This document shows, in pieces, positions 43,746-54,796 of a stretch of 64,000 nucleotides of DNA. This DNA comes from Burkholderiales bacterium RIFCSPLOWO2_02_FULL_57_36. Lineage in GTDB: Bacteria > Pseudomonadota > Gammaproteobacteria > Burkholderiales > Burkholderiaceae_D. The notes below the pieces were generated by a model. The model was not told the origin of the DNA. It ran no database searches and saw only the letters and a program-made list of their open reading frames with translations. The translations under genes were made by a program, and so were the position numbers. The stretch covers positions 123,417 through 187,416 of the forward strand of contig MESE01000094.1 of assembly GCA_001770855.1 (NCBI GenBank), read 5' to 3'. Position 1 is the stretch's first letter. The number at the start of each line of letters is the position of its first letter.

Positions 43746-43782
43746 AGGCAATTGAATTGAATGGAATATTATTCAATTGCCT
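43746..43782. repeat. Perfect 12-bp inverted repeat upstream of pyrH
   Basis: AGGCAATTGAAT (43746-43757) and ATTCAATTGCCT (43771-43782) around a 13-nt spacer. It begins immediately after the tsf terminator. It could be an operator or a second RNA hairpin; there is no U-run after it. Confidence 0.75.
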
Positions 43783-43884
43783 TGAAATATTGATCTGCTT
43801 CAATTGCATCGCCTTAAAATGGCAATCCGAACAGATCGGCAGCATCAGACCATCGAACACCGGATCACACACGGAGCCCAGCCC

Positions 43885-44601
43885 ATGACAAAACCAGCCT
43901 ACAAGCGTGTCCTCCTCAAACTCTCGGGTGAAGCTCTGATGGGCGACGATGCCTATGGAATCAACCGGGCGACGATCGAGCGCATGGTGGCTGACGTATC
44001 CGAAGTCGCCAAGCTGGGCGTCGAACTGGCCATCGTTATCGGCGGCGGCAATATTTTTCGCGGCGTTGCGCCGGGCGCCCAGGGAATGGATCGCGCAACC
44101 GCTGATTACATGGGCATGCTGGCTACCGTCATGAATTCATTGGCCTTGGCCGATGCGATGCGTCAGGCCGGGATCACCGCTCGTGTGATGTCAGCGATCA
44201 GTATTGAGCAAGTAGTAGAACCGTATGTTCGCCCCAAAGCATTGCAATATCTTGAAGAAGGCAAGATCGTGGTGTTTGCTGCCGGTACCGGCAACCCGTT
44301 CTTCACAACCGATACCGCAGCTGCGCTACGCGGTTCTGAAATCGGTGCGGAAATCGTGCTGAAAGCGACCAAAGTGGACGGCGTTTATAGCGCCGATCCG
44401 AACAAGGACCCGGAAGCGACGCGTTACTCGACGATTACGTTCGATGAGGCGATTTCGAAGCACCTGCAGGTCATGGATGCGACTGCATTTGCGCTATGCC
44501 GCGATCAGCGGCTTCCGATCAAGGTTTTTTCCATCGTCAAATCCGGCGCCCTCAAGCGGGTGGTAATGGGTGAGGATGAGGGTACGCTGGTTCACGTATA
44601 A
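43885..44601 (+). CDS. pyrH: UMP kinase
   Basis: Hexameric bacterial UMP kinase making UDP, controlled by GTP and UTP in known examples. [20 protein letters not shown] from the ATG at 43885 gives 238 residues, with ACGGAG 8 nt upstream; the frame open to 43804 is not supported. [23 protein letters not shown] and [16 protein letters not shown] are family signatures. It follows the tsf terminator and leads into frr 36 nt later. Confidence 0.97.
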   Translation: MTKPAYKRVLLKLSGEALMGDDAYGINRATIERMVADVSEVAKLGVELAIVIGGGNIFRGVAPGAQGMDRATADYMGMLATVMNSLALADAMRQAGITARVMSAISIEQVVEPYVRPKALQYLEEGKIVVFAAGTGNPFFTTDTAAALRGSEIGAEIVLKATKVDGVYSADPNKDPEATRYSTITFDEAISKHLQVMDATAFALCRDQRLPIKVFSIVKSGALKRVVMGEDEGTLVHV

Positions 44602-44637
44602 ACTAGTTATGTTTTCTGGACAGGTTAGGAGAGCAGT

Positions 44638-45198
44638 ATGACGATTGCGGACGTTAAAAAAAATACCGAACAAAGAATGCACAAGTCGATCGAGACTCTG
44701 AAAGCGGATCTGGCAAAGGTCCGCACCGGCCGTGCGCATGTCGGCATTCTCGATCATATCCAGGTCGATTATTATGGCAATCCGACCCAGATCACTCAAG
44801 TCGCGAATGTGACCCTGATCGACGCGCGGACGATCGGCGTGCAGCCCTGGGAAAAAAAGATGGTGGCGGTGGTGGAAAAGGCGATTCGCGAATCCGACCT
44901 CGGCTTGAATCCTTCTACACAGGGCGACATGATTCGGGTACCGACACCGCCGCTGACGGAAGAGCGTCGCAAGGAAATGGTCAAACTCGTCAAAGGCGAG
45001 GCGGAAGACGCGAAAATCGCGATTCGCAATATTCGCCGTGATGCAAATGAAGGCCTGAAAAAACTGTTGAAGGATAAAGCCTGTTCCGAAGACGACGAGC
45101 GGCGCGCACAGGAAGATGTGCAAAAACTTACCGATAAATTCGTCGCGGAAGTAGACAAGCTGGTTGCCGAAAAAGAGAAAGAAGTGCTGACGGTCTGA
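44638..45198 (+). CDS. frr: Ribosome recycling factor
   Basis: Splits post-termination ribosomes with EF-G. 186 residues, the standard size. [21 protein letters not shown] and [16 protein letters not shown] are typical RRF stretches; the protein is a three-helix bundle with a beta/alpha insertion. TAGGAGAGCAGT precedes the ATG. It is followed by uppS after about 43 nt. Confidence 0.97.
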   Translation: MTIADVKKNTEQRMHKSIETLKADLAKVRTGRAHVGILDHIQVDYYGNPTQITQVANVTLIDARTIGVQPWEKKMVAVVEKAIRESDLGLNPSTQGDMIRVPTPPLTEERRKEMVKLVKGEAEDAKIAIRNIRRDANEGLKKLLKDKACSEDDERRAQEDVQKLTDKFVAEVDKLVAEKEKEVLTV

Positions 45199-45241
45199 CG
45201 CTGCCGTTTATCTTTTGGATAACAGATATATTGACGCTTAC

Positions 45242-46000
45242 ATGACGTATACCAGTTCAACGCAATCGGTGCCTGAAGTACCAGCGGTGCCGCGCCATGT
45301 CGCCATCATCATGGATGGAAACGGGCGCTGGGCGACCAAGCGCTTTTTGCCGCGTGTGGTCGGACATGCCAAAGGCGTCGAAGTGGTTCGTGACGTCGTC
45401 GAAGCTTGCGCATTGCGCGGCATCAAATATCTGACTCTTTTTGCATTCAGTTCGGAAAACTGGCGCCGTCCGGCAGAAGAAGTATCGGTATTGATGCGCC
45501 TGTTCGTTACGGCGCTGGACCGGGAAGTTGCCAAGATGCACGCGAACGATATATGCCTCAGGGTGGTGGGGGATTTGAGCCGGTTCGATGCAAATCTGCA
45601 GAAAATGATTGCAAATGCAGAGCGTAAAACAGCGCAAAACAAGCGACTTACGGTGACCGTATGTGCCAATTATGGCGGTCGCTGGGACATCATGCAGGCA
45701 GTCGAGAAAATGGTGGCAGGCTATCCTGGAGCCACTTCATTTACCGAAGAACAATTGGCCCCATATCTGTCGATGGCATATGCGCCGGAACCCGACTTGT
45801 TCATCAGGACCGGCGGCGAAGAGCGCATTTCAAATTTCCTGTTGTGGCAGCTTGCTTATACCGAACTGTATTTCACCGATACGTATTGGCCCGATTTCGA
45901 TGGCAAAGCATTGGATGCCGCGATCGCATCCTATCAGCAGCGGGAACGGCGCTTCGGGCGGACCAGCGAGCAACTGGTCGAGTCCAAAAAAGTGTCCTGA
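45242..46000 (+). CDS. uppS: Undecaprenyl diphosphate synthase
   Basis: Cis-prenyltransferase making the C55 lipid carrier for peptidoglycan and O-antigen. The ATG at 45242 gives 252 residues; a TTG at 45215 would add nine and neither has a clear ribosome-binding site. [10 protein letters not shown] has the catalytic Asp25, [11 protein letters not shown] is the substrate motif, and [19 protein letters not shown] is the C-terminal signature. It is followed 28 nt later by cdsA. Confidence 0.96.
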   Translation: MTYTSSTQSVPEVPAVPRHVAIIMDGNGRWATKRFLPRVVGHAKGVEVVRDVVEACALRGIKYLTLFAFSSENWRRPAEEVSVLMRLFVTALDREVAKMHANDICLRVVGDLSRFDANLQKMIANAERKTAQNKRLTVTVCANYGGRWDIMQAVEKMVAGYPGATSFTEEQLAPYLSMAYAPEPDLFIRTGGEERISNFLLWQLAYTELYFTDTYWPDFDGKALDAAIASYQQRERRFGRTSEQLVESKKVS

Positions 46001-46028
46001 TGGTTACCGCATCCTGACCCGGCTCATC

Positions 46029-46856
46029 ATGTCAAATACCTTAAGGGCACGCGTAGTTACCGCACTGGTATTGCTGGCGATACTGCTCGCGGTCTTGTTT
46101 ACGCAATCATTTATCGTTTTTGCGATTACCGCGACCGTATTTTATGCCGCCGCCGCATGGGAAAGTTTCAGGTTGTTCAAGATTAAGCATCCCATAGAAG
46201 TCGCGGCATTTTGGACAATCGCGTTTGTTTTCATCGTCTTTGAAGAACGATTTGTCGGCGCGCCCTTGTTGTTCGCCCTATGCTCCGCGATCTGGGTGGT
46301 TCGCCTTTTTCCGTCATTGGCGCTTGGCTTGCCGCCTCTGGCTAGCTTCGGCAATCACCTTTTGAATGCGATTTATGCGATAACAATTCTCGGATGCTTC
46401 GTTGCGATTGCAGCCCTGTACAGACACGGCGCGCTTTATTTGTTTTCAGTAATGGCACTGGTATGGATTGCCGACATAGGCGCTTATTTTTCTGGCAAGG
46501 CGTTCGGAAAACACAAGCTTGCGCCTTCGATTTCTCCTGGAAAATCATGGGAAGGCGCCATCGGCGGTTGGATTGCCGTACTGATCCTGGCAGCACTCTC
46601 GACCGAAATTCCTGCATTGGCGGATACTTTCGCCACGCATGTCCAGGTTAAATGGAACTGGATCGGTTTCGTGCTGGTGATGAGCCTGGTTGTTGCTGCC
46701 AGTATTGCCGGCGACTTGTTCGAATCGCAGCTGAAGCGTCGCGCGCAGGTAAAGGACAGCAGCAACCTGCTGCCGGGGCACGGCGGCGTGCTCGACCGGA
46801 TCGATGCGCTGATACCGGTATTGCCGCTTGCCGTTCTTTTCGATTCATGGCTGTAA
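46029..46856 (+). CDS. cdsA: Phosphatidate cytidylyltransferase
   Basis: Integral-membrane enzyme making CDP-diacylglycerol for all phospholipids. From the ATG at 46029 it has 275 residues and about eight membrane segments. The CDP-alcohol signature lies near the C-terminus: [43 protein letters not shown], with the acidic and KDSS residues intact. Its stop lies 14 nt before the preferred GTG start of dxr, and would overlap the alternative ATG at 46847. Confidence 0.96.
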   Translation: MSNTLRARVVTALVLLAILLAVLFTQSFIVFAITATVFYAAAAWESFRLFKIKHPIEVAAFWTIAFVFIVFEERFVGAPLLFALCSAIWVVRLFPSLALGLPPLASFGNHLLNAIYAITILGCFVAIAALYRHGALYLFSVMALVWIADIGAYFSGKAFGKHKLAPSISPGKSWEGAIGGWIAVLILAALSTEIPALADTFATHVQVKWNWIGFVLVMSLVVAASIAGDLFESQLKRRAQVKDSSNLLPGHGGVLDRIDALIPVLPLAVLFDSWL

Positions 46857-46870
46857 GGGAGTACGGTTCG

Positions 46871-48043
46871 GTGCAACATATCACGATTCTCGGCGCAACC
46901 GGTTCGATCGGCGTCTCCACGCTCGATGTGATCGCGCGGCATCCGGACCGTTATGCGATCCACGGTTTGACTGCACATAGTCGTGTCGAGGAATTGGCCG
47001 CGCAATGCGAACGGTTTCTTCCAAAAGTTGCGGTGGTGGGTTCAGCCAATGCTGCGCAACGGCTGCAGGCATTGCTGGCAGCCCGTGGAGTGCGGACGCA
47101 AGTTGAGTACGGAGCAGAGGCGCTGTGTGCGGTCGCGAGTGCACCGGAGTGCGATACAGTGATGGCGGCGATTGTCGGCGCAGCCGGTCTGCCGCCGACA
47201 TTGGCAGCCGCGCGCGCGGGTAAAAAAATATTATTGGCCAACAAGGAAGCGCTGGTCATGTCGGGCCAGTTGTTCATCGATGCGATCGCATCGAGCGGCG
47301 CGACGCTATTGCCCATCGATAGCGAGCATAACGCGATTTTCCAGTGTTTGCCCCGGCCCTACCAGCGGTCCCCGGCACAGCACGGGATTGCAAAAATTCT
47401 GCTGACCGCGTCCGGAGGCCCGTTCCTGACCCGTGCTGTCGACACGCTGGCAGCAGTGACGCCGGAGGAAGCTGTCGCACATCCGAATTGGGTCATGGGC
47501 CGCAAGATATCGGTCGATTCCGCGACGATGATGAATAAAGGCCTGGAAGTGATCGAAGCGCATTGGCTGTTTGGGGCGTCAGCCAACCAGATTGATGTAT
47601 TGATCCACCCGCAAAGCGTGATCCACTCGATGGTGTCCTACGTCGACGGTTCGGTACTGGCGCAGTTGGGCAATCCGGACATGCGCACGCCGATCGCGCA
47701 TGCGCTGGCATATCCCGAGCGTATTGCATCCGGCGTGTCCCAGATTGACCTCGCGGCGGTGGCGCAACTGTGCTTTGAGCGTCCGGACTTCGACCGTTTT
47801 CCCTGCCTTAAACTGGCGTATGATGCATTGACGGCAGGCGGTACCGCCCCGGCGATTTTGAATGCTGCCAATGAAGTTGCCGTCCAATCCTTTTTAAATC
47901 GCGAGATCGGATTTCGCATGATCGATCAGTTGATTGCACGGGTGATGGATACGTTGCCTCATCGAGAGGCGACGACCATCGACGATGTACTCGATCAGGA
48001 TCGCAGCGCGCGCGAACTCGCATACTCGTATATTCAGCCATGA
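46871..48043 (+). CDS. dxr: 1-deoxy-D-xylulose 5-phosphate reductoisomerase
   Basis: NADPH enzyme making MEP, the committed step of the non-mevalonate isoprenoid route. The GTG at 46871 is preferred because AAGGGAG lies 9 nt upstream and [14 protein letters not shown] then matches the family N-terminus (390 residues). An ATG at 46847 would add eight residues. [23 protein letters not shown] (metal ligands) and [15 protein letters not shown] are diagnostic. Its last 4 nt overlap rseP. Confidence 0.96.
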   Translation: MQHITILGATGSIGVSTLDVIARHPDRYAIHGLTAHSRVEELAAQCERFLPKVAVVGSANAAQRLQALLAARGVRTQVEYGAEALCAVASAPECDTVMAAIVGAAGLPPTLAAARAGKKILLANKEALVMSGQLFIDAIASSGATLLPIDSEHNAIFQCLPRPYQRSPAQHGIAKILLTASGGPFLTRAVDTLAAVTPEEAVAHPNWVMGRKISVDSATMMNKGLEVIEAHWLFGASANQIDVLIHPQSVIHSMVSYVDGSVLAQLGNPDMRTPIAHALAYPERIASGVSQIDLAAVAQLCFERPDFDRFPCLKLAYDALTAGGTAPAILNAANEVAVQSFLNREIGFRMIDQLIARVMDTLPHREATTIDDVLDQDRSARELAYSYIQP

Positions 48044-49410
48044 TCCTGATACAGACAATTCTCGCGTTTTTCGTTGTGCTCGGCGTTCTGGTCGTGGTGC
48101 ACGAACTGGGCCATTACTGGGTTGCGCGCCTGTGTGGCGTCAAAGTTTTGCGTTTTTCCGTCGGCATGGGAAAAATCGTATATTCCCGCCGTATCGGACC
48201 GGACCAGACCGAATGGGCGATTTCTGTACTGCCTCTGGGCGGTTATGTAAAGATGCTCGATGCACGCGAAGGCGATTTGAGCGGCCTGCCCCCTGAAGAC
48301 CTCAAGCGCGAATTTACGCGGCAAACCGTATGGCGGCGGATCGCCATCGTCGCGGCCGGGCCGCTTGCCAATTTTTTGCTTGCCGTCCTGATTTTTGCCG
48401 GTCTGTACAGTTACGGGATTCCCGAGCCCACTCCGAAGCTGCGGGCCGTCCCGGAAAAAACCGTGGCATATGAATCGGGCCTTCGCGGTGGAGAATTGAT
48501 CACGGCGATCAATGGCGAGCCGATCCAGATATGGTCGGATTTGCGCTGGAAACTTTTACAGCTGGCTGTTGCGAAGGCGCCTGCGCAACTGGACGTTTTA
48601 CGGCCGCATCCGGACGCTGCCGAAGCCGTTTTGCAAGACGCAGTCATTCTGCCGATGGATAGTATCGTGACAGAGGATCTCGAAGGCGACTTTCTCGGCC
48701 GGTTGGGATTGGACCTGGCGCGGCCCAAGGCGGTACTCGGGAAGATACTGCCTGACGGACCTGCAGAGCAGGCAGGTTTGCGGGAAGGGGACCTGGTTCT
48801 ATCCGTGAATGGAACTTCGATATCCGATGGACTGGCGTTTGTGGAGGTCGTGCGCGCGTCGCCCGGCGTGCCGCTGAAAATAAGCGGATTGCGTGGCGAA
48901 CAGCAGGAATTCAACATCATAGTCACCCCGCAGGCGCATACCCAAGACGGGAAAACGTTCGGCAGAATTTTGGTCGAAGTGCCGATGATGCCGGAAATGA
49001 TCATCGCCAGTTCGCCTCCGCTGAAAGCAATCGGCAAGGCGGTCAAGAAAACCTGGGATACCAGCACGCTGACGCTGAAGATGCTCGGCAAGATGATTAT
49101 CGGCGAAGTATCCTTAAAAAATATCACCGGTCCTATTACAATAGCGGACTACGCGGGACAGACGGCCCGTATCGGACTCATCAGCTTCCTCAGCTTTATC
49201 GCATTCATCAGCATCAGTTTGGGCATCATGAATTTGCTGCCGATCCCGGTTCTGGACGGAGGGCATTTGCTGTATTATTCGCTGGAAGTTTTGACCGGTC
49301 GTCCGGTTTCGGAGCGATTCGGCAATATAGCCCAGCGCGCAGGCCTGGGGATCCTGATGGCCTTGATGGGAGTCGCCGTTTTCAACGACATTGTCCGGCT
49401 CGTATCCTGA
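48040..49410 (+). CDS. rseP: Site-2 intramembrane protease RseP
   Basis: Zinc metalloprotease that cuts anti-sigma factors and remnant signal peptides inside the inner membrane. 456 residues. HELGH at residues 21-25 lies in the first membrane segment, two PDZ domains fill about 120-290, and [16 protein letters not shown] supplies the third zinc ligand. Its ATG overlaps the dxr stop. It is followed by bamA, the usual order, linking envelope stress control to outer-membrane assembly. Confidence 0.96.
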   Translation: MILIQTILAFFVVLGVLVVVHELGHYWVARLCGVKVLRFSVGMGKIVYSRRIGPDQTEWAISVLPLGGYVKMLDAREGDLSGLPPEDLKREFTRQTVWRRIAIVAAGPLANFLLAVLIFAGLYSYGIPEPTPKLRAVPEKTVAYESGLRGGELITAINGEPIQIWSDLRWKLLQLAVAKAPAQLDVLRPHPDAAEAVLQDAVILPMDSIVTEDLEGDFLGRLGLDLARPKAVLGKILPDGPAEQAGLREGDLVLSVNGTSISDGLAFVEVVRASPGVPLKISGLRGEQQEFNIIVTPQAHTQDGKTFGRILVEVPMMPEMIIASSPPLKAIGKAVKKTWDTSTLTLKMLGKMIIGEVSLKNITGPITIADYAGQTARIGLISFLSFIAFISISLGIMNLLPIPVLDGGHLLYYSLEVLTGRPVSERFGNIAQRAGLGILMALMGVAVFNDIVRLVS

Positions 49411-49469
49411 GTTTTTCCGGTACGCCGACCGAAAACGGTTTGACGAAAATAATTAGACAATACTAACCA

Positions 49470-51827
49470 ATGAAATTACATTCCGAGCGCTTCTTCCTGC
49501 AGACTTTTCCTCGCCGTATCATCGCCATCGCCGCATTTGCCTTTTGCTCGGGCCATGCGTTGGCGGTTGATCCGTTCACTGTAAAAGACATACGCGTCGA
49601 GGGAATTCAGCGTACCGAAGCAGGAACCGTATTCAGCTATCTGCCGGTTCGCGTGGGAGAAACCTTCACTGATGAAAAAGGCGCCGAAGCGATCAAGGCC
49701 TTGTACGCAACCGGATTTTTCAAGGACGTGCGCATCGAAGTCGAGGGCGACGTCCTGGCGGTGTTGGTGGAGGAGCGTCCGGCGATTGCGAGTGTCGAGT
49801 TTTCCGGTACCAAGGAATTTGATAAAGATCAGCTGACCCGGGCTCTGCGGGATATCGGCCTGGGCGCTTCGCGGATCTATGACAAGGCATTGGTCGACAG
49901 GGCAGAGCAGGAATTGAAGCGCCAGTATCTGTCGCGCGGTTTGTACGGTGTTGAAATCACAACCACCGTGACGCCGATCGAACGCAACCGCGTCACCGTC
50001 ACTTTCGATGTCAATGAAGGCACCATATCGCGCATCAAGAAGATCAGCATTATCGGCAATCAGGCCTTCTCTGATAAGCAACTGCGTGACCTGCTGAAAT
50101 TGACTACCCCGGGCTGGTTCACCTGGTACACCAAAGCCGATCAATATTCGAAGCAGAAATTATCAGGCGACATCGAGACGCTGCGGTCGCACTACCTGAA
50201 CCGGGGATACCTGGAGATGCAGGTCGAATCGACGCAGGTATCGATTACGCCGGACAAGAAAGATATCTACATCACCATCAATATCACCGAAGGCGATAAA
50301 TTTACGGTGTCGGATTTCAAGCTCGAAGGCGAAATGTTAGGCCGTGAAGAGGAATTGAAATCACTGGTTGACCTGAAAAAAGGGGACGTTTATTCCGGTC
50401 AGAAACTGGAGGAAAGTCTCAAGAAAATATCGGAGCGAATGGGGAATTTCGGGTATGCGTTTGCCGCCGTCAATGCCAATCCGGAAATCGATCGCGAAAA
50501 GAAGGCGGTCGCATTTACCATTCTCATTGATCCCGGAAAAAGAGTATATGTGCGTCGGATCAATGTTGCCGGAAACACCAGGACTCGGGATGAAGTCATC
50601 CGGCGCGAATTCCGGCAATTCGAAAGTTCGTGGTACGACGGTGAAAAAATCAAGCTTTCGCGCGACCGCGTTGATCGGCTGGGATATTTCACTGAAGTCG
50701 ATATCGCGACGCCCGAAGTTCAGGGTACAACGGATCAGGTCGATGTCAATGTGGCGGTTACGGAAAAGCCTACCGGCAACATCACTTTGGGAGCAGGCTT
50801 TTCCAGCAGCGAAAAATTCGTAATTACCGGTTCTATCCAGCAGGCAAATGTGTTTGGCAGCGGCAATACGCTGGGTGTGGATGTAAATACCAGCAAACTC
50901 AATAGGACAATCTCGGTAGAGCAGGTAACTCCCTATTTTACCGATGACGGCATCAGCCGCCATTTTCAGGTATTCACGCGTACCACGAGGGCGCCGGAAT
51001 TTTCGGCGGGAGATTATAAATTTAGGACAAACGGTGCGAATATCAAGTTTGGCGTGCCGTTCTCGGAAGTGGACACCATCTTCTTCGGCGTAGGCGTCGA
51101 GCAAACCACGGTGGATACTGTTGGCGGTGTTTTTGCCAGTCCTCTTCTTTACCAGCGGTATGTCAATGCTTTCGGCAGCGGTCACGATGCCAACCTGGGA
51201 GGAACGGCGAAAACCACTGCTTTCCCCTTGACAGCCATATGGCAGCGCGATGGCCGGGATAGCGCCTTGGTTCCTACCGCCGGGCGCTATCAGCGTGTCA
51301 ATCTCGAACTCGGTTTGTTCGGCGATTTGCGTTACTACCAGGGTAGTTATGAGCATCAGTATTTTCGGCCGATATTCGGGACCACTACATTGGCGCTCAA
51401 CGGTAAATTCAATTACGGTCGTGGCCTGGGCAACAAACCTTATCCGATTTTCAAGAATTTCTTCGCTGGCGGCATCGGAACTGTCCGCGGGTTTCAGGGG
51501 TCGTCGCTTTCGGTAAATCCGGTACAGGGCGTGGACCCGGTTGGCGGCCAGGCGCGCTTGATTGGAAGCGCCGAACTTCAGTTTCCATTCCCCGGCTCGG
51601 GGGCGGACCGCTCGTTGCGCTGGTTCACTTTCTTCGATGCCGGTAACGTATTTGACTTGGAGCAGGGCGACAAGATGAGTTTATCCAATCTGCGATATTC
51701 TGCGGGTGTTGGAATAAGCTGGATTTCCCCGATCGGCCCACTGAAGTTAAGCTTCGGAAAACCGCTCAATGCAAAGCCTTTCGATAAAAAACAATCTTTC
51801 CAGTTTCAGCTCGGGACCGGATTTTAG
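49470..51827 (+). CDS. bamA: Outer-membrane protein assembly factor BamA
   Basis: Core of the machine that inserts beta-barrels in the outer membrane. 785 residues with a signal peptide (about 1-32, ending HALA), five POTRA domains (about 35-430; the first begins FTVKDIRVEGIQRTEAGTV) and a 16-strand barrel. GTVRGFQGSSL is the conserved loop-6 RGF motif, and the C-terminus ends in an aromatic residue (FQFQLGTGF), the barrel-insertion signal. It lies 59 nt after rseP and 37 nt before skp. Confidence 0.97.
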   Translation: MKLHSERFFLQTFPRRIIAIAAFAFCSGHALAVDPFTVKDIRVEGIQRTEAGTVFSYLPVRVGETFTDEKGAEAIKALYATGFFKDVRIEVEGDVLAVLVEERPAIASVEFSGTKEFDKDQLTRALRDIGLGASRIYDKALVDRAEQELKRQYLSRGLYGVEITTTVTPIERNRVTVTFDVNEGTISRIKKISIIGNQAFSDKQLRDLLKLTTPGWFTWYTKADQYSKQKLSGDIETLRSHYLNRGYLEMQVESTQVSITPDKKDIYITINITEGDKFTVSDFKLEGEMLGREEELKSLVDLKKGDVYSGQKLEESLKKISERMGNFGYAFAAVNANPEIDREKKAVAFTILIDPGKRVYVRRINVAGNTRTRDEVIRREFRQFESSWYDGEKIKLSRDRVDRLGYFTEVDIATPEVQGTTDQVDVNVAVTEKPTGNITLGAGFSSSEKFVITGSIQQANVFGSGNTLGVDVNTSKLNRTISVEQVTPYFTDDGISRHFQVFTRTTRAPEFSAGDYKFRTNGANIKFGVPFSEVDTIFFGVGVEQTTVDTVGGVFASPLLYQRYVNAFGSGHDANLGGTAKTTAFPLTAIWQRDGRDSALVPTAGRYQRVNLELGLFGDLRYYQGSYEHQYFRPIFGTTTLALNGKFNYGRGLGNKPYPIFKNFFAGGIGTVRGFQGSSLSVNPVQGVDPVGGQARLIGSAELQFPFPGSGADRSLRWFTFFDAGNVFDLEQGDKMSLSNLRYSAGVGISWISPIGPLKLSFGKPLNAKPFDKKQSFQFQLGTGF

Positions 51828-51864
51828 CGTCCTGATGGCATAATAGTCGATCGAATTACGGAGA

Positions 51865-52392
51865 ATGATCTTGAAGTCGCTAATTAAATCAGTCGTATTA
51901 CCCAAATACGCCGCCTTGTTGGTTTTGCTGTTTGCCTCGTTTGGCCAGGCACAGGCACAGGAAGCCGCCAAGATTGGATTCGTCAATACGGAACGGATTT
52001 TCCGCGAGGCGAATCCTTCCAAAACGGCGACCGCGAAAATCGAGCAGGAATTTTCACGTCGGGAGAAAGAGCTGCAAGAGATGGCTGCTCGCCTGAAATC
52101 AATGGCGGACAAGCTCGACAAGGACGGTCCCGTATTGTCCGAATCGGATCGGGTGAAACGCCAGCGTGAATTGACCGATCTGGATAAGGATTTTCAGCGC
52201 AAGCAACGTGAATTCCGCGAGGACTTGAATCAGCGCCGCAACGAAGAACTGGCAACAGTCCTTGAGCGGACCAATAAAGTCATCAAGCAAATTGCCGAGG
52301 CGGAAAAGTACGACATCGTTTTCCAGGAGGCGGTGTACATCAGTCAGCGCATCGACATAACGGATAAGGTGCTGAAGGCGCTTAACAAGTAA
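51865..52392 (+). CDS. skp: Periplasmic chaperone Skp (OmpH family)
   Basis: Trimeric chaperone holding unfolded outer-membrane proteins. 175 residues from the ATG at 51865, with a signal peptide ending QAQA, then KIGFVNTERIFREANPSKTA and a long charged coiled-coil arm. The ATG is only about 1 nt from GGAG, so the TTG at 51871, 7 nt from it, may be the real start (173 residues). Lies between bamA and lpxD as in many Gram-negative bacteria. Confidence 0.93.
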   Translation: MILKSLIKSVVLPKYAALLVLLFASFGQAQAQEAAKIGFVNTERIFREANPSKTATAKIEQEFSRREKELQEMAARLKSMADKLDKDGPVLSESDRVKRQRELTDLDKDFQRKQREFREDLNQRRNEELATVLERTNKVIKQIAEAEKYDIVFQEAVYISQRIDITDKVLKALNK

Positions 52393-52455
52393 ACACCCTT
52401 ATTTCGTGGATCGTTATTCGTTTGGATTCACGAAATCAGCTACACAAGGACCGCT

Positions 52456-53517
52456 ATGAGTACTCGACTGGGAGAATTGGTCGAACGCCTGGGCGGGCAA
52501 TTGATGGGCGAGCCCAATACCGAAGTACTTGGTATCGCGCCGCTGGATAGCGCCGACGCGTCGCACATCACATTCCTCTCCAACCCCAAACTCAGGGCGC
52601 AAGTCGCGCAAACCAGGGCGGCTGCCGTCATCCTGACCGCGGCCGATAGTGCCGTTATCGGCACCGCATACAAGGGCGCTCGCATCATTGCGGCCAATCC
52701 GTACGCGTACTTTGCCAGGGCCGCGCAGCTGTTTGCCGACCGCCACGCGATCGCGCAGCAGCCCGGTATTCATTCAAGCGCGGTAATAGATCCTAGCGCC
52801 CTGATCGCCGATAGCGCGTGCATCGGATCCCATGTCACGATAGAGGCTGACGCTGTTATCGACGAAGGATGCGTGATAGATTCCGGATGTTTTATCGGTC
52901 GAGGTGCGAAAGTTGGTGCTGCGACGCATTTCTTCGCGCGGGTGACGTTCCATGCCGGTTGTGAAATTGGGCGGTCTGGAATTGTCCATTCCGGTGCGGT
53001 CATAGGTGCCGATGGTTTCGGGTTTGCAAACGAAGACGGCGCCTGGATCAAGATTCCGCAAACCGGACGGGTTGTGATCGGCAACGATGTCGAAATCGGC
53101 GCAAACACGACGATCGACCGCGGCGCGCTGGCCGATACGGTCATCGAAGACGGCGTTAAGCTCGACAACCAGATTCAGATTGCGCATAACTGCCATATCG
53201 GCGCGCATACGGCGATGGCCGGTTGCGTCGGTGTCGCCGGCAGCGCGAAAATCGGCAAATACTGCACCTTCGGCGGTGCGGCGATGGTGCTTGGCCATTT
53301 GACGATCGTTGACCACGTCCACATATCGTCGGCCAGCATGGTTTCGCGCTCGATCCTGGAGCCGGGAAGATATACAGGTTTTTATCCGCTCGCCAAAAAT
53401 GCCGATTGGGAAAAATCCGCGGCCATAGTGCGCAATTTGACATCGATGCGTGAGAAAATTCGCGAACTTGAAAAAGCGCTCAAGTTGATTAATGAGAAAA
53501 ACAATGAACAGCCCTGA
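52456..53517 (+). CDS. lpxD: UDP-3-O-acylglucosamine N-acyltransferase
   Basis: Adds the second 3-hydroxyacyl chain in lipid A synthesis. 353 residues: an N-terminal uridine-binding domain ([22 protein letters not shown]), then a left-handed beta helix of hexapeptide repeats (about 105-310) with catalytic His244 in [10 protein letters not shown], and a short helical tail. The ATG follows AAGGACCG. It may overlap the fabZ start region by a few bases depending on the fabZ start used. Confidence 0.96.
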   Translation: MSTRLGELVERLGGQLMGEPNTEVLGIAPLDSADASHITFLSNPKLRAQVAQTRAAAVILTAADSAVIGTAYKGARIIAANPYAYFARAAQLFADRHAIAQQPGIHSSAVIDPSALIADSACIGSHVTIEADAVIDEGCVIDSGCFIGRGAKVGAATHFFARVTFHAGCEIGRSGIVHSGAVIGADGFGFANEDGAWIKIPQTGRVVIGNDVEIGANTTIDRGALADTVIEDGVKLDNQIQIAHNCHIGAHTAMAGCVGVAGSAKIGKYCTFGGAAMVLGHLTIVDHVHISSASMVSRSILEPGRYTGFYPLAKNADWEKSAAIVRNLTSMREKIRELEKALKLINEKNNEQP

Positions 53518-53533
53518 AATAAACAATCTCAAA

Positions 53534-54001
53534 ATGAATACTCTCGATATCAATCAAATCAAGGAATATCTGCCGCACCGCTATCCATTGTTGCTGGTGG
53601 ATCGCGTGCTGAACTGGGAATCGGGAAAATCCATCACGGCGATCAAAAACGTCACGATCAACGAGGAGTTTTTCAACGGTCATTTTCCGCACAAGCCGGT
53701 CATGCCGGGCGTAATGATGATCGAGGCGATGGCGCAGACCGCTGCGCTGCTTTCGTTTTTGACTATGGGCCATAAGCCCGACCATAACTCGGTCGTTTAT
53801 TTTCTCGGCATTGACGGCGCGCGGTTCAAGCGTCCGGTCGAGCCGGGCGATCAACTCAAGATGGAGGTCGAAATCGTTCGAGCGGCGCGAGGCATCTATA
53901 AATACAAGGCAAAGGGCACGGTCGACGGCCAGCTCGCGGTCGAAGCGGAACTGATGTGCACGATGCGCAGCGCAAGCGATGCAACCCAGTCGGCGTTATA
54001 G
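53534..54001 (+). CDS. fabZ: 3-hydroxyacyl-[acyl-carrier-protein] dehydratase FabZ
   Basis: Hot-dog fold dehydratase of fatty-acid elongation; it competes with LpxA for hydroxyacyl-[24 protein letters not shown] from 53534 gives 155 residues and matches the family length. ATGs at 53504 and 53492 are in frame and would overlap lpxD; none of the three has a clear ribosome-binding site. [21 protein letters not shown] has the catalytic His and Glu. Confidence 0.93.
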   Translation: MNTLDINQIKEYLPHRYPLLLVDRVLNWESGKSITAIKNVTINEEFFNGHFPHKPVMPGVMMIEAMAQTAALLSFLTMGHKPDHNSVVYFLGIDGARFKRPVEPGDQLKMEVEIVRAARGIYKYKAKGTVDGQLAVEAELMCTMRSASDATQSAL

Positions 54002-54007
54002 ATTCTG

Positions 54008-54796
54008 ATGGCAAATATCCATCCAACCGCTGTTGTCGATTCGAAGGCGACAGTCGACGGTTCAGTGGAGGTCGGCGCCTATTCGATCATCGGGCCGCAC
54101 GTGGTGATTGGCGAAGGAACCAAAATCGGGCCGCATGTCGTCATCGAAGGACACACGACGATCGGACGCGACAATATTCTCTACCAGTTTTCTTCGATAG
54201 GGGCTGCGCCGCAGGACAAGAAATACAGCGGCGAACCTACCCGGCTGGAAATCGGCGATCGGAATACGATTCGTGAATTCTGCACTTTTAATTGCGGCAC
54301 CGTGCAAGACGTCGGGGTTACGCGTATCGGCAGCGACAACTGGATCATGGCATATGTACATATCGCGCATGATTCGCAACTGGGCAACAATATCATTCTT
54401 GCCAACAATGTCACCTTGGCGGGACATGTGCATCTGGATGATTGGGTCTTTCTCGGCGGATTCACAACCGTCCACCAGTTTTGCCATATCGGCGCGCATG
54501 CGATGACTGCTTTTACTTCTGCAGTCAGCCAGGATGTGCCGCCGTTCGTTACGGTTGCCGGCAATCGCGCTTCGCCCGTGGGCATCAATGCCGAAGGCCT
54601 CAAGCGGCGCGGTTTTACCAGCGAACAGATCACCGCAATACGACGTGCCTATAAAACGATTTACAGATCGGGCTTGTCGCTGGAGGACGCAAAAGTCGCA
54701 CTGGCAAACGAGGAATCCAGTGTGCCGGACGCCGCAGTGCATATCCGCGCATTGCGCGAATTCCTTGTGAATAATACCCGTGGCATCGCTCGATAA
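54008..54796 (+). CDS. lpxA: UDP-N-acetylglucosamine acyltransferase
   Basis: First enzyme of lipid A synthesis. 262 residues, nearly all beta-helix hexapeptide repeats for the first 190, then a helical C-terminal domain. YVHIAHDSQLGNN includes the catalytic histidine region and LGGFTTVHQFCHIGAHA the downstream conserved stretch. Starts 6 nt after fabZ and its last 17 nt overlap lpxB. Confidence 0.96.
   Translation: MANIHPTAVVDSKATVDGSVEVGAYSIIGPHVVIGEGTKIGPHVVIEGHTTIGRDNILYQFSSIGAAPQDKKYSGEPTRLEIGDRNTIREFCTFNCGTVQDVGVTRIGSDNWIMAYVHIAHDSQLGNNIILANNVTLAGHVHLDDWVFLGGFTTVHQFCHIGAHAMTAFTSAVSQDVPPFVTVAGNRASPVGINAEGLKRRGFTSEQITAIRRAYKTIYRSGLSLEDAKVALANEESSVPDAAVHIRALREFLVNNTRGIAR

Noticed and set aside
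50361..51356. 331-codon minus-strand ORF inside bamA
   Set aside because: Antisense shadow of the BamA POTRA and barrel regions; no independent signals.
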